Notes under the pieces: generated by a model
Database searches by the model: none
What the model saw: only the letters and a program-made list of their open reading frames with translations
What the model was told of the DNA's origin: nothing
NCBI RefSeq assembly: GCF_030813235.1
Contig: NZ_JAUSUB010000008.1
Span: forward strand, 92,586-156,585
DNA: 64,000 nucleotides
Origin: Cytobacillus purgationiresistens
Lineage (GTDB): Bacteria; Bacillota; Bacilli; Bacillales; Cytobacillaceae
Reading direction: 5' to 3'
Shown: positions 34,040 to 44,594 of the stretch, piece by piece
Position numbering within the stretch: position 1 is the first letter of the stretch
How the letters are laid out: each line of letters starts with the position of its first letter
Position numbers and translations under genes: made by a program

Positions 34040-34585
34040 GTCATAATAATAGATAGGAATCAGATGAAAATAGACTGGATTCCCTGCTGAGTCACTGGAT
34101 TTGTACTGAATCAGATGAGAATAGACTGTTTTCTCATCTGAAACACTGGAATTGCACTGAATCAGATGAGAATAGACTGGATTCCCTGCTGAGTCACTGG
34201 ATTTGTACTGAATCAGATGAGAATAGACTGGATTCCCTGCTGATTCACTGGATTTGTACTGAATCAGATGAGAATAGACTGTTTTCACAGCTGAAACACT
34301 GGAATTGCACTGAATCAGATGAGAATAGACTGGATTCCCTGCTGAGTCACTGGAATTATACAAAATCAGATGAGAATAGACTGTTTTCTTATCTGAATCA
34401 CTGGAATTGTACTGAATCAGATGAGAAAAGCGTGTTTTCTCATCTGATTCACTGGAATTATACTGAATCAGATGAGAATAGACTGTTTTCACAGCTGAAA
34501 CACTGGAATTGCACTGAATCAGATGAGAATAGACTGGATTCCCTGCTGAGTCACTAAAATTGCACTGAATTAGATGAGAAAGCCA
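34040..34585. repeat. 51-bp mosaic tandem repeat array (11 units)
   Basis: CAGATG/TAGATG cores occur at 34061 and every 51 bases to 34571. Each unit has AATCAGATGAGAATAGACTG followed by one of two halves: type A, GGATTCCCTGCTGAGTCACTGG; or type B, TTTTCTCATCTGAAACACTGG (or a CACAGCTG variant). The order is A B A A B A B B B A. CAGATGAGAA and TTCTCATCTG are inverted repeats in type B. Because 51 is 17 codons, a repetitive frame stays open on the minus strand. The array lies just downstream of glpD. Confidence 0.93.
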
Positions 34586-34616
34586 TGCTGCTCAAATAAG
34601 ACCATAAGCTTTCTAA

Positions 34617-36278
34617 TTAGTCTTCTTGAGACGGACTTGCAGCCACTTTGATTTTTTCTTCTAATTCTTTTTCATACGCTGCTTTTTCTTTATTACTCCA
34701 GCTGAAAATTTTAGCCATATAATTGCAGACCTTTTCCTTGTTGTTTATGACAGTTTTTATATCAAATAACAAAGCTCCCGTTCTTCGATAGAAAAAGTCT
34801 GTTGGTGTTGCAGCCATTTCACAATCTATTGCATATTTTAATTTTGCCCAAAGCAGAATTGATATTTCATACCTTTCTGCTTCTTGCCCGTCTTCTTCTA
34901 TCATTCTAAAAAGAATAGGCGCGTTTGAGCCATAAACCGACAATAGCTGTTCACTTTCTTCCATTGTAAGCCCCGCTTTTTTCCCGTTAGAAATTTGCTC
35001 CTCTTTATAATGAGAGAAGTTCTTTGATCCTCCTACATCGCCACCAGAAATCGGCATGTTTTTAGTGAGGCAATTTGAAAACAATCGGTCATGTTCGTCT
35101 TTAAACTTTTTCGCGATGAGATTAACGATGGATTCCGCCATTTTCCGATAGCCTGTTAATTTTCCGCCGGCAATCGTAATCAATCCCGTATCTGATTCCC
35201 AAATTTCATCTTTTCTAGAAATTTCTGAAGGGTCCTTGCCTTCTTCATAAATAAGAGGGCGCACTCCAGCCCAACTCGATTCTATATCCTTTTCAGATAT
35301 GTTGACCGTTGGAAACATATAATGAATGCTCGAAAGTAAATAATTTCTGTCTTCCTTTGTGATTTTAGGCTGTCTCGGGTCATGCTGATAAAAGGTGTCT
35401 GTCGTTCCTACATATGTCTTACCATCTCGCGGGATCGCAAACACCATCCGTTTATCCGGGGTATCATAATATATTGCTTGTTTTAGCGGAAAAACAGATT
35501 GATCAAGTACGATATGAACGCCCTTTGTAAGCTTTAAGGTTTTTTTGGAAAGAGATCCATTCATTTTCCTGATAGAATCAACCCAGGGACCGGCTGCATT
35601 AATTACCTTTTTTGCCCTTACTTCTAATCTTCCCCCTGATAATTGATCTTCCGCTTGGATGCCAACCACTTTGCCATCATGGTAAATCAGGCGATCCGCC
35701 TTAACATAATTCATAAGATGCGCGCCCCTCGCTGCTGCCTCCTTTATCACTTCAATCGTTAATCGTGCATCATCTGTTCGATATTCCACATAATATCCTC
35801 CGCCATTTAAACCTTCCTTCTTGATGAGCGGTTCCTTCAATATTGTTTCGTCCGCCGTCAGCATTTTTCTCCGTTCCGACCTTTTCACACCTGCAAGAAA
35901 GTCATATACTTTTAATCCAATTGAAGTGGAATACTTTCCGAATGTACCACCTGTATGAAACGGAAGCACCATCCATTCCGGAGTGGTCACATGTGGTCCA
36001 TTTTCGTACACAATAGCCCGTTCTTTACCCACTTCTGCCACTACGCCAACTTCCAATTGCTTCAAGTAACGGAGACCGCCATGAACAAGCTTAGTGGATC
36101 TGCTGGAAGTACCCGCAGCAAAATCCTGCATCTCGATTAATGCCACCTTCATTCCTCTCGTTACGGCATCAAGTGCTATGCCAGCTCCAGTTATGCCTCC
36201 TCCTATAATTAACACATCATATTGGGAATTTTCCAGATTATGAGTAACTTCATTGCGATTAATATTAGAAAATAACAT
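34617..36278 (-). CDS. glpD: Aerobic glycerol-3-phosphate dehydrogenase GlpD
   Basis: The 553-residue FAD enzyme oxidises glycerol-3-phosphate to dihydroxyacetone phosphate at the membrane and passes electrons to quinone. The FAD motif is LIIGGGITGAGIALDAVTRG, with GTSSRSTKLVHGGLRYL, GVRPLIYEEGKDPSEISRKDE and a C-terminal DUF-type segment. Its leader has a GlpP-type terminator hairpin (36319-36373). The array at 34040-34585 lies beyond its stop. Confidence 0.95.
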   Translation of the reverse strand: MLFSNINRNEVTHNLENSQYDVLIIGGGITGAGIALDAVTRGMKVALIEMQDFAAGTSSRSTKLVHGGLRYLKQLEVGVVAEVGKERAIVYENGPHVTTPEWMVLPFHTGGTFGKYSTSIGLKVYDFLAGVKRSERRKMLTADETILKEPLIKKEGLNGGGYYVEYRTDDARLTIEVIKEAAARGAHLMNYVKADRLIYHDGKVVGIQAEDQLSGGRLEVRAKKVINAAGPWVDSIRKMNGSLSKKTLKLTKGVHIVLDQSVFPLKQAIYYDTPDKRMVFAIPRDGKTYVGTTDTFYQHDPRQPKITKEDRNYLLSSIHYMFPTVNISEKDIESSWAGVRPLIYEEGKDPSEISRKDEIWESDTGLITIAGGKLTGYRKMAESIVNLIAKKFKDEHDRLFSNCLTKNMPISGGDVGGSKNFSHYKEEQISNGKKAGLTMEESEQLLSVYGSNAPILFRMIEEDGQEAERYEISILLWAKLKYAIDCEMAATPTDFFYRRTGALLFDIKTVINNKEKVCNYMAKIFSWSNKEKAAYEKELEEKIKVAASPSQED

Positions 36279-36318
36279 TCCAGTTTCCTCCTGTTTTAGA
36301 AAAAATAATTACAGATAG

Positions 36319-36373
36319 AAAAAAGAGACCACAAAATCCATCATCTATAAATAGATAATGATTTTATGGTCTC
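36319..36373 (-). terminator. glpD leader terminator, likely GlpP antitermination target
   Basis: On the minus strand GAGACCATAAAATC pairs with GATTTTGTGGTCTC (one mismatch) around an inner TATCTAT/ATAGATG stem, and T6 follows. It stands between glpK and glpD, where Bacillus glpD has its GlpP-controlled terminator. Confidence 0.8.
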
Positions 36374-36446
36374 TCCCGTTCTCCTGCCATCCTATTAACT
36401 TAATTATATTGTATCATATGGTCTTATTAATGCCAATCGATGAAGT

Positions 36447-37955
<1,509 letters not shown>

Positions 37956-37992
37956 TTATATATTTTCTATAGTCTATGTGTAAAATATGCGT

Positions 37993-38538
37993 TTAAGGTA
38001 GTGAGTTCCATAATTCTGTTTGCGATGTTGTTATGGCAGTCGCCCCTGCTTGGATCGCTGCTTTAACTTCTTCCGAAGATCGAATAAGGCCTCCGGCTAA
38101 AATAGGTGTCAATGTCCTATTTTTCACCTCTGTAATCATCCAAGGCATCGCACCAGGCAGGACTTCAATATAATCCGGTTTCGTTCTTTCTATAAGCCGG
38201 TAATTTTTTTCTAAGGCATGGGAATCAATGAGAAAGATCCGCTGAATAGCCACGATGCCCTTCTTCCTTGTTTTTGTAATCACACTCGATTTGGTGGAGA
38301 TTAAGCCATATGGCTGATATTCCTGAATTAAGTATTCCACAGCGTATTCATCATTTTTCAATCCTTTGATTAAATCCACATGATAAATCATTTTCTTCTC
38401 GTGCTCTTTAGCCATCTTTGCGACATGCTGGAGCTGAGAAATATGGATATCCAGAAAAACACCAATCTGATAAGGGCTCTTTAAGAAATGCTCAAATTCT
38501 TTCATTGTTGATGAAGCAGGTAAAATTTGTTGATCCAA
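37993..38538 (-). CDS. glpP: GlpP, glycerol-3-phosphate-responsive antiterminator
   Basis: The 181-residue RNA-binding regulator has the family features VFLDIHISQLQHV, MIYHVDLIKGLKNDEYAVE, GLISTKSSVI, AIQRIFLIDSHALEK, DYIEVLPG and ILAGGLIRSSEEV. With glycerol-3-phosphate it lets RNA polymerase read through leader terminators of glp genes. AAAGGA is followed by nine bases and TTG 38536-38538, better placed than the frame's first TTG at 38547. It overlaps the end of the PAP2 gene. Confidence 0.9.
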   Translation of the reverse strand: MDQQILPASSTMKEFEHFLKSPYQIGVFLDIHISQLQHVAKMAKEHEKKMIYHVDLIKGLKNDEYAVEYLIQEYQPYGLISTKSSVITKTRKKGIVAIQRIFLIDSHALEKNYRLIERTKPDYIEVLPGAMPWMITEVKNRTLTPILAGGLIRSSEEVKAAIQAGATAITTSQTELWNSLP

Positions 38539-38539
38539 C

Positions 38540-39196
38540 TCAATCAATCCTTTCCAGCTTTTTCACCCGATTTTCATATGCCTGAAAAGCAATAATATTA
38601 ACCATCAGCCATACAGCGCCTGATAGAAAACCAGCAAGAACGTCACTTGGATAATGGACCCCAAGATAAATTCTGCTAACACCGATTGTTGCAATCACTA
38701 AAAACAACAAAGTACAAATCAATATACGCCAGGCTATTTTTTTCACAAAGTGAATTAGGACAAAGGCAAGGGATCCATAAAAAACAAATGAACCCATAGA
38801 GTGTCCACTCGGGAAGCTGAAGCCAGTCACTTCGATTAATGGCTGAAAAACAGGACGGTCTCTCTGAAAAATCCATTTCAAGAACCAATTGAATAAGCCG
38901 CCTGCACCTGAGGAAAACACAACAAATACAGCAAGAGCATATTTTTTTGCCATTACCAATAAAATAAGAAGGAAGAGAACTGCAAAAACAAACCATTTGA
39001 CTGAACCAAAAAAGGTAATGACATTGACTATACCTGTCATCCTTGAAGAAATATATGATTGTATGAAGGATATAACTTCCCAATCAAACCACGCAAGATC
39101 ATTGCGAGAAAAGTCACGGACAATCAACATAAATAACAAAATAGATAGTCCAATAATGCCTATACATGCAGAGTAATACACTGTCGATTTTTTCAT
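38540..39196 (-). CDS. PAP2-family membrane phosphatase
   Basis: The 218-residue protein has about six transmembrane helices and the three phosphatase motifs: KWIFQRDRP, SFPSGHS and SRIYLGVHYPSDVLAG. Members dephosphorylate phosphatidate, phosphatidylglycerophosphate or undecaprenyl pyrophosphate. It shares its 3' end with glpP and probably the transcript, so a lipid-glycerol connection is plausible but unproven. Start ATG 39194-39196 follows AGGTGTG. Confidence 0.88.
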   Translation of the reverse strand: MKKSTVYYSACIGIIGLSILLFMLIVRDFSRNDLAWFDWEVISFIQSYISSRMTGIVNVITFFGSVKWFVFAVLFLLILLVMAKKYALAVFVVFSSGAGGLFNWFLKWIFQRDRPVFQPLIEVTGFSFPSGHSMGSFVFYGSLAFVLIHFVKKIAWRILICTLLFLVIATIGVSRIYLGVHYPSDVLAGFLSGAVWLMVNIIAFQAYENRVKKLERID

Positions 39197-39296
39197 TTTT
39201 CACACCTAAACCTATCTGTGTGTCATTTTTAGAATAATCTAATTGGGAACATTTCTTTTGATTTTGTATTCATTCAACGTTGGTTAAATACCTAAT

Positions 39297-39332
39297 AAAG
39301 GCCAGGTTTTGTAGTCATTCCTGGCCTTTTCT
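39297..39332. terminator. Bidirectional terminator after ku
   Basis: AAAGGCCAGG and CCTGGCCTTT form a perfect ten-base stem with T-rich sequence on both sides, in the gap between ku and the PAP2 gene. Confidence 0.8.
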
Positions 39333-39370
39333 TAGATTACCATATTTTTTTTACGGACGCATTTATTGTA

Positions 39371-40219
39371 CTATGCTTGTTTTTTTGTTTTAGGCGCCCG
39401 CTTTTTCTTAGTCGCCGTTTTTGTTTTCGCTGTAGCTGCTGCAGGTTTCGTATTGTCGATAGAGGCTTGCAACGCTGCCATTAAATCCGTTACATTTGAA
39501 GCAGCTGGCTGTTTTGCTGTTGGGGTTACAATGTCTTCACCCGTCCGTTTGGATTCAATTAGGTCAAGTAAAGCATTTCTATAGTCATCCGTATATTTTT
39601 CTGGATTGAATTCAGTTGTTAGTTGATCTATGAGAAGTATGGCGGTATCGAGCTCCTTCTTTGTTACTTTTTCGTCTGAAGGGACATTAGGTACATCACC
39701 CGTTTTTCGGACTTCATCCGGATAGTGTATGGTCTCCATCACAAGTGTATTTTCATACACTCTCACTAAAGCAAGCTGCTCTTTTGAGCGGATAATAATT
39801 TTAGCAATCCCGACTTTTTCGGATTCCTGTAACGCTTTTCTTAATAAGGAATAAGCTTTCGCTCCACTATCACCTGGAGAAATATAATAAGAGCGAGAAA
39901 AATAAATCGGATCGATTTCCTTTATCTTCACAAAATCAATGATTTCAACGGCTTTGTCTTCCTTTTCTTTTTTCAGCTTTTCAAGGTCTTCGTCTTCAAG
40001 GATGACGAACTTTCCTTTCGTATACTCGTAACCCTTAACGATTTCGTCCTGTTCGATCTTCTCCTCACACACAGGACAAACCTTTTCATACTTTATTGGT
40101 GAATGACATTTCTTGTGCAGATTCCTCAGTTTGATGTCTTTATCTTCTGTAGCAGTATGAAGCTTGATTGGGATATTAACCAAGCCAAAACTAATGCTCC
40201 CTTTCCACATTGTATGCAT
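39371..40219 (-). CDS. ku: Non-homologous end-joining protein Ku
   Basis: The 282-residue Ku core opens MHTMWKGSISFGLVNIPIKLHTATEDKDI and has KCHSPIKYEKVCPVCEE, DFVKIKEIDPIYFSRSYYISPG and a Lys/Ala-rich C-terminal tail (KTATKKKRAPKTKK) that aids DNA binding. Bacterial Ku rings hold double-strand breaks for LigD. In Bacillus it is packaged in spores. The frame opens at 40375, but GGAGAAG before ATG 40217-40219 sets the start. Ligase and polymerase genes lie 3.4 kb away. Confidence 0.95.
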   Translation of the reverse strand: MHTMWKGSISFGLVNIPIKLHTATEDKDIKLRNLHKKCHSPIKYEKVCPVCEEKIEQDEIVKGYEYTKGKFVILEDEDLEKLKKEKEDKAVEIIDFVKIKEIDPIYFSRSYYISPGDSGAKAYSLLRKALQESEKVGIAKIIIRSKEQLALVRVYENTLVMETIHYPDEVRKTGDVPNVPSDEKVTKKELDTAILLIDQLTTEFNPEKYTDDYRNALLDLIESKRTGEDIVTPTAKQPAASNVTDLMAALQASIDNTKPAAATAKTKTATKKKRAPKTKKQA

Positions 40220-40347
40220 AGTCACTTCTCCATTCCTATTATTATAATTACCTTTAGTTTCTTTCCACACAAAGAGAACATGTATATCAGTTAATGGCAA
40301 CAAACGGAGGTTAGAGGAAATCTTATATGTTGTTAAGTTGTTTTCAT

Positions 40348-40360
40348 GGTGCCTGTCACC
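40348..40360. repeat. REP-like 13-bp palindrome, copy 1
   Basis: GGTGCCTGTCACC is a near-palindromic motif. The same motif in opposite orientation occurs at 43532-43544. Such GGTGNCAGGCACC boxes are common in Bacillus intergenic DNA. Confidence 0.55.
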
Positions 40361-40384
40361 TCCAAATTTCGACATATTTCATCA

Positions 40385-40420
40385 AAAAAAGTGGAATGGC
40401 ATATATGATGCCATTCCACT
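40385..40420 (-). terminator. Terminator of the Gly/Tyr-rich gene
   Basis: AGTGGAATGGCAT and ATGCCATTCCACT form a perfect 13-base stem, followed by T7 on the minus strand. Confidence 0.85.
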
Positions 40421-40429
40421 GTATTTTAT

Positions 40430-40666
40430 TTAATAATAAGAGTAAGGATAACCGCCGTAACCTCCGTAATATGGGTATGGCGGGTATGCATAAGATGATA
40501 ATAATGCGCCCCCTATTAAGCCAGTCGCTACTCCACCTAAAAACGGTCCGCCGAATCCTCCGTAAAATGGTCTTCCGAAGGGCCTTCCAAAACCGCCGCC
40601 AAATCCAAAGGGCCTTCTATATAAATCTTCTACAGTTGGATTTACAACAAAATGCTGTTGAGTCAT
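40430..40666 (-). CDS. Small Gly/Tyr/Pro-rich protein, possibly spore coat
   Basis: The 78-residue product has a hydrophilic start (MTQQHFVVNPTVEDLYRRPF), a Gly/Phe-rich middle with FGRPFGRPFYGGFGGP, a short hydrophobic stretch and a Tyr/Pro tail. Composition resembles spore coat or crust proteins, but no family was recognised. GAGGAGGGATAAGT precedes ATG 40664-40666. Coat localisation is inference from composition alone. Confidence 0.6.
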   Translation of the reverse strand: MTQQHFVVNPTVEDLYRRPFGFGGGFGRPFGRPFYGGFGGPFLGGVATGLIGGALLSSYAYPPYPYYGGYGGYPYSYY

Positions 40667-40797
40667 ACTTATCCCTCCTCGAAATAGGTTCATTCTAGAT
40701 TATGGAAAAACAATTACATTGACCTAGGCATAAACCTAATATGAGAAATAATGAAAATTTACAACCACATTCATTTCTTGTTAATTCTGGCCATTAT

Positions 40798-41274
40798 TTA
40801 ATGGTGTTGATGATTGCCTCCTGATGTATCCTCTTCAGTTTGAGATTTTTCCAGAAACTCATTTATTTCTTCTTCTGTTAGATTCCCTACAACGAACCGC
40901 TTCTTTGGCATAACATGCTGCCCCATTGCTGTAACGTGAGTTTGAACAGTATAAACTCCAGCTTCACTAAAAACCTTTTTTATTTGGTAAATGCCATTAT
41001 CAGCTTGACTCACATTAATGAGTTCATTATCACCTTCACCACCCACTCGCTGAATTTCAAATTGAAATTCATCTACTTCTTCCACAACTTCATCCCCTTG
41101 TTTGACTTCAGCTGCAAGACTCACTTGTTCATTTAGTTGAATCTTTTCTGGTACCATTATCTCTGCATCGATGCGATCAAGTTGATCTTGGTCCTTCTCT
41201 TTAAGATTAGTTGCGCAACCAGAAATCAAAAAAAGTACGAATAGTAATATGATCGTTTTTTGTAATTTTTTCAA
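40798..41274 (-). CDS. FixH/YtkA-like lipoprotein
   Basis: The 158-residue protein has a lipoprotein signal peptide with lipobox LISGCA (Cys20) and a YtkA-like beta-sandwich domain (about 35-130). It ends in a His-rich tail (GGNHQHH) that could bind copper. The neighbouring YcnK-type regulator and PepSY protein support a role in copper handling at the cell surface. Start ATG 41272-41274, 18 bases after the PepSY stop. Confidence 0.78.
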   Translation of the reverse strand: MKKLQKTIILLFVLFLISGCATNLKEKDQDQLDRIDAEIMVPEKIQLNEQVSLAAEVKQGDEVVEEVDEFQFEIQRVGGEGDNELINVSQADNGIYQIKKVFSEAGVYTVQTHVTAMGQHVMPKKRFVVGNLTEEEINEFLEKSQTEEDTSGGNHQHH

Positions 41275-41292
41275 GACAAAATTTCTCCCTTT

Positions 41293-42702
41293 TTACCGAA
41301 GCCATTTATTTAAAGGCTCGATTTTTGCAAAGACAAGACGATCGAGTAAGAAAACTATAATGATCGAAATACCTACAAGCGGCATAAATACACCAAAAAT
41401 CAACATAATAACAAAGACGATTCGTGTAATTTTTTTATCCTTTGACTTTGGCGGTGCACCTATTTTATCTTCGGGTTTTCTTTTTTTCCACATGATAAAC
41501 GAACTGATAATCAAACCAATTAAACCAATACAAACAATAAGACCCATGACCTGATTTGCCAAACCAAACAGGCGACCTTCATGTAGGGCAATTCCAACAG
41601 TAATCCCTTGAGCCATAATACCGTAATCATTAAAACGGACATCACTTAAAATCGAACCAGTATACTGGTCAACATGTAATGTCGCATCATTCCACGGACG
41701 AGCGTGAGAAGTAGCAATCGTAAATACTCCCGCTTCCCCCTGAGGCATTGTAATGGTATATGGTTTCTTTATATTCTCTGTTTCAGCAATAAAAGTCATA
41801 TCATTGAGTGTTAATGGTACATATCCGTTAATCATTGTCGATGTCGGTACAGGCAGATTCTCTGCCGCCCACGGGACTTCATCCGCAACCTCTTTCGTTT
41901 TTACGATTGATTCCGGCTTTTCGCCCCAGCTTTGTGCATAGTTAGGATATCCGGTATTGGTCGAAGCAGCCATTCGGTTAATTTGCTCTCCCATTACCCC
42001 AGACCATGGCAACCCTGTTGCAATGAATATTAAAATGAAGGCAGATAGCCAGAATGCTGGTACCGCATGCATATCTCGCCAAAATATTCTTCCCTTGCTT
42101 CTCCATCTTGGTAGGACTGTTCCCCAAATTGATGCCCTATTTCTCGGCCACCAAATATATAGGCCAGTAACCAATAAAATCACTGCCCAGCAAGCAGCCA
42201 GTTCCACGATACGATTAGCGAATGTTCCGCCAATAATTAGCTCACTATGAAGCTTCTTAAATATTTCCGTAAATTTCTTTTCATTTAATATTGTTCCGGT
42301 AATTTCTCCGTTATTTTGATTCACATAAATAGAACTCATTTGACCATTTTCCATTAACCCAAATTCTGCCGTTCTTAATGGATCATCAAAGTATGTAATC
42401 GATGTAACTGTACCATCCGGAAAAGCTTCATTCACTTTTTCTAATTGCAGGTTAGGAGCCAAAGTAGTTGATTCCTGTTCTTGAACATAATATTTATCAG
42501 CATATAATACCGATTCTATTTGTGGTTTGAATAAATATACCCCACCACTAAAGGCTAAAATGATTAGAAATGGCGAAAATATTAGCCCTGCATAAAAGTG
42601 CCATCTCCAAACAGTTTGATAAAAGGCAGTTTTTGTTTTCTTATTTATCTTTTCTTTTGAAGGTTGAGTTTGAGGTTGTTTTTCTAAGTTTGCGTTTGTC
42701 AT
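41293..42702 (-). CDS. PepSY-associated transmembrane protein
   Basis: The 469-residue protein has a TM helix near residues 33-58, extracellular PepSY regions, further helices near 165-185 and 210-230 and two near the C-terminus. YQTVWRWHFYAGLIFSPFLIILAFSGGVYLF is the classic family start, and WWPRNR follows helix 2. Related proteins are flavin- or heme-reducing membrane proteins of iron and copper metabolism. AGGGGG precedes ATG 42700-42702, 11 bases after the ycnK-type stop. Confidence 0.85.
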   Translation of the reverse strand: MTNANLEKQPQTQPSKEKINKKTKTAFYQTVWRWHFYAGLIFSPFLIILAFSGGVYLFKPQIESVLYADKYYVQEQESTTLAPNLQLEKVNEAFPDGTVTSITYFDDPLRTAEFGLMENGQMSSIYVNQNNGEITGTILNEKKFTEIFKKLHSELIIGGTFANRIVELAACWAVILLVTGLYIWWPRNRASIWGTVLPRWRSKGRIFWRDMHAVPAFWLSAFILIFIATGLPWSGVMGEQINRMAASTNTGYPNYAQSWGEKPESIVKTKEVADEVPWAAENLPVPTSTMINGYVPLTLNDMTFIAETENIKKPYTITMPQGEAGVFTIATSHARPWNDATLHVDQYTGSILSDVRFNDYGIMAQGITVGIALHEGRLFGLANQVMGLIVCIGLIGLIISSFIMWKKRKPEDKIGAPPKSKDKKITRIVFVIMLIFGVFMPLVGISIIIVFLLDRLVFAKIEPLNKWLR

Positions 42703-42713
42703 AGTTCCCCCTA

Positions 42714-43283
42714 TTAATGCTTGCAGGTTTTACCTTGCATTAATGTTTTTATAGTACGAATGGCTTCATTGAAATTGGATATTCTTCCGCCGAAGCCCTT
42801 TTGAAATTGCGTTGCTTGTTTAATAGACTCGAAGGCAATGACTTGAGGCTGACAGCAATTCAGATTAATTTCCGGCTCAAGTAGAAAAGTTGCCACCTTT
42901 GCACTGATAGTTGTGTCATATAAAAAGTCATGACAAATAATTTGTGATACCTCTTTTTCAATTTCATCGTACCTGAGAAGTCCGCAATGAGGACAACACG
43001 TCTGTTCCACAGTATGGTTTGTTCTGATAATTTGCATGGACTGCCTGCTTTTTGCTTCCTTATAACAATAGGCACAATGATTGCCCGGGATAATGCTTTC
43101 TGAAGAAATATATGTGATTCCATTAGGTGTTTTTAATATTTTCTTCTGATCTACTAATTGTTTAATATCCCTATAAATCGTCATCTCTGACACATTTAAT
43201 CTTCTACTAACCTCTGAAACTTTCATCGTTTCCTCTTTTTCAAGCCATGTTAAAATTTGTTGCTGTCTTTCGATTGGCAACAT
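42714..43283 (-). CDS. YcnK-type copper-responsive repressor (DeoR HTH plus NosL-like domain)
   Basis: The 189-residue protein has an N-terminal DeoR winged helix (LNVSEMTIYRDIKQLV) and a Cys-rich C-terminal domain with CAYCYKEA, CCPHCG and CCQPQVIAFESIKQATQFQKGFGG, like the NosL fold. This is the architecture of B. subtilis YcnK, a copper-dependent repressor of the ycnJ uptake gene. Here the regulated genes appear to be the PepSY protein and lipoprotein downstream. GGTGGGATGAAAC precedes ATG 43281-43283. Confidence 0.8.
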   Translation of the reverse strand: MLPIERQQQILTWLEKEETMKVSEVSRRLNVSEMTIYRDIKQLVDQKKILKTPNGITYISSESIIPGNHCAYCYKEAKSRQSMQIIRTNHTVEQTCCPHCGLLRYDEIEKEVSQIICHDFLYDTTISAKVATFLLEPEINLNCCQPQVIAFESIKQATQFQKGFGGRISNFNEAIRTIKTLMQGKTCKH

Positions 43284-43362
43284 GTTTCATCCCACCATTT
43301 CGTTCAGATTCTTAACATCAGGAATACAAATACTACAGGCAAAACATTATTATTAGACCAAC

Positions 43363-43374
43363 ACGATATATCGT
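43363..43374. promoter_or_regulatory. 12-bp palindrome upstream of the ycnK-type gene
   Basis: ACGATATATCGT is a perfect palindrome 80 bases upstream of the regulator start and is a candidate operator. No promoter was assigned with confidence. Confidence 0.35.
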
Positions 43375-43531
43375 ATGAAAAGGGATGTTAAAAAATGATA
43401 AATTTCACATCTTTCATCAAACCATTTATATCACCCAAATGTGAGAAAACCGTGAAAATTAACCAAGGTCACAAATTCAACCATAAAAATTAACAAAAAC
43501 CACACATTGTCGAAAATTGTAGAATCATGAG

Positions 43532-43544
43532 GGTGACAGGCACC
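43532..43544. repeat. REP-like 13-bp palindrome, copy 2
   Basis: GGTGACAGGCACC is the exact reverse complement of the copy at 40348-40360 and lies between the ycnK-type gene and the ligase gene. Confidence 0.55.
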
Positions 43545-43569
43545 ATCACACCATCATCTACCCATCCCC

Positions 43570-44475
43570 CTAAACAAAAGACTGAATAACGGGGTGTCTG
43601 AGGGTGTTGGTTTGGGTCCATTCGAGGTAGGTGACTTTGATTTTTAGGGCAGGGCTAATCCAGGTGTGATGAGCGTTTTCATGTTGTTTGAGATTTACGA
43701 AGGGACTTTGGTCGGTAATGATTTGTTGGATGGCTGTCGTTACATCCTTCCAGTCCTTATAGGACAGCTTTCCTGATCCTGCACTCCCAATATAAATAAG
43801 TTCATTCTGATCGTTATATAATCCTAAATCCAAAGAACTCACAATATCTCCTCTGTAGGTAACGCCGCCAACAACCGCAATAAGATCATATTCCTTCTTC
43901 ATTTTCCGCCAGCGTGAATCCTTCCCATTCAATGTATACCGACTATTTAAATCTTTAAAAACCACTCCCTCTAATCCGCTTTGAAGGCAAGCCTGGTAGA
44001 GTCCTTCTTTGTCAGCAAAACTCTCAACAACCTGTACTGAAGCATGCGGGAGCATGATGTCCTCCAACAATGCCTGTCTTTCTCGCAATGTCCTATCTAA
44101 CACCCATTCTCCATCAAAAAAAAGCACATCAAAAACCATATATACAATTGGGGTTTCCTCTATAGCTTTTTGTAAATGATTAAATTTCCGTAAACGATCT
44201 CTTTTCATCACGTCATAAAAGGATGGCTTTCCATCTTTAAACGAGATGACTTCACCATCTAAAATAAGGGAACTCGCTTTACAATACTCCGAAGGATCTT
44301 GCAACTCAGGATATTGCTTTGTACGTTCATTTAACTTCCTGTTAAATAACTGCAGCTCACCGTTTTCAAAATAGGTTAATATCCGCGTTCCATCCCATTT
44401 CAATTGAGCGATCCAGTCATCACCCTTTGGTATCAAATCTGCAGTTGTCGGCTCGAAAGGAATAATTGGCTTCAT
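43570..44475 (-). CDS. ATP-dependent DNA ligase (LigD ligase-domain type)
   Basis: The 301-residue ligase has the nucleotidyl-transfer motif QLKWDGTR (adenylated Lys), LILDGEVISF, VYMVFDVLFFDG, EGVVFKDL and a final OB fold ending LKIKVTYLEWTQTNTLRHPVI. This corresponds to the ligase half of Bacillus LigD, which is normally fused to a polymerase domain. Here it is a separate minus-strand gene, divergent from the polymerase gene at 44595. Ku nearby supports end joining. Confidence 0.88.
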   Translation of the reverse strand: MKPIIPFEPTTADLIPKGDDWIAQLKWDGTRILTYFENGELQLFNRKLNERTKQYPELQDPSEYCKASSLILDGEVISFKDGKPSFYDVMKRDRLRKFNHLQKAIEETPIVYMVFDVLFFDGEWVLDRTLRERQALLEDIMLPHASVQVVESFADKEGLYQACLQSGLEGVVFKDLNSRYTLNGKDSRWRKMKKEYDLIAVVGGVTYRGDIVSSLDLGLYNDQNELIYIGSAGSGKLSYKDWKDVTTAIQQIITDQSPFVNLKQHENAHHTWISPALKIKVTYLEWTQTNTLRHPVIQSFV

Positions 44476-44594
44476 CGATCACAAATCCTTTTTAACCTTA
44501 CTATGGACAAAGGATGCCTAATTTATGAATTATGGGAATGGGGTGTAACAAAACTGCGAACAATAAAAAAATTAAATAAGTAAGGAAGATATAA

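Noticed and set aside
34031..34492. 153-codon minus-strand frame with a 17-residue repeat (SHLIQYNSSDSAGNPVY)
   Set aside because: The frame stays open only because the repeat is 51 bases. There is no ribosome binding site, and the other strand is equally repetitive.
38676..39083. 135-codon minus-strand frame
   Set aside because: Out-of-frame overlap with the PAP2 phosphatase gene, Cys- and Phe-rich translation.
42860..43123. 87-codon minus-strand frame in the ycnK-type gene
   Set aside because: Alternative frame of a well-supported regulator gene.
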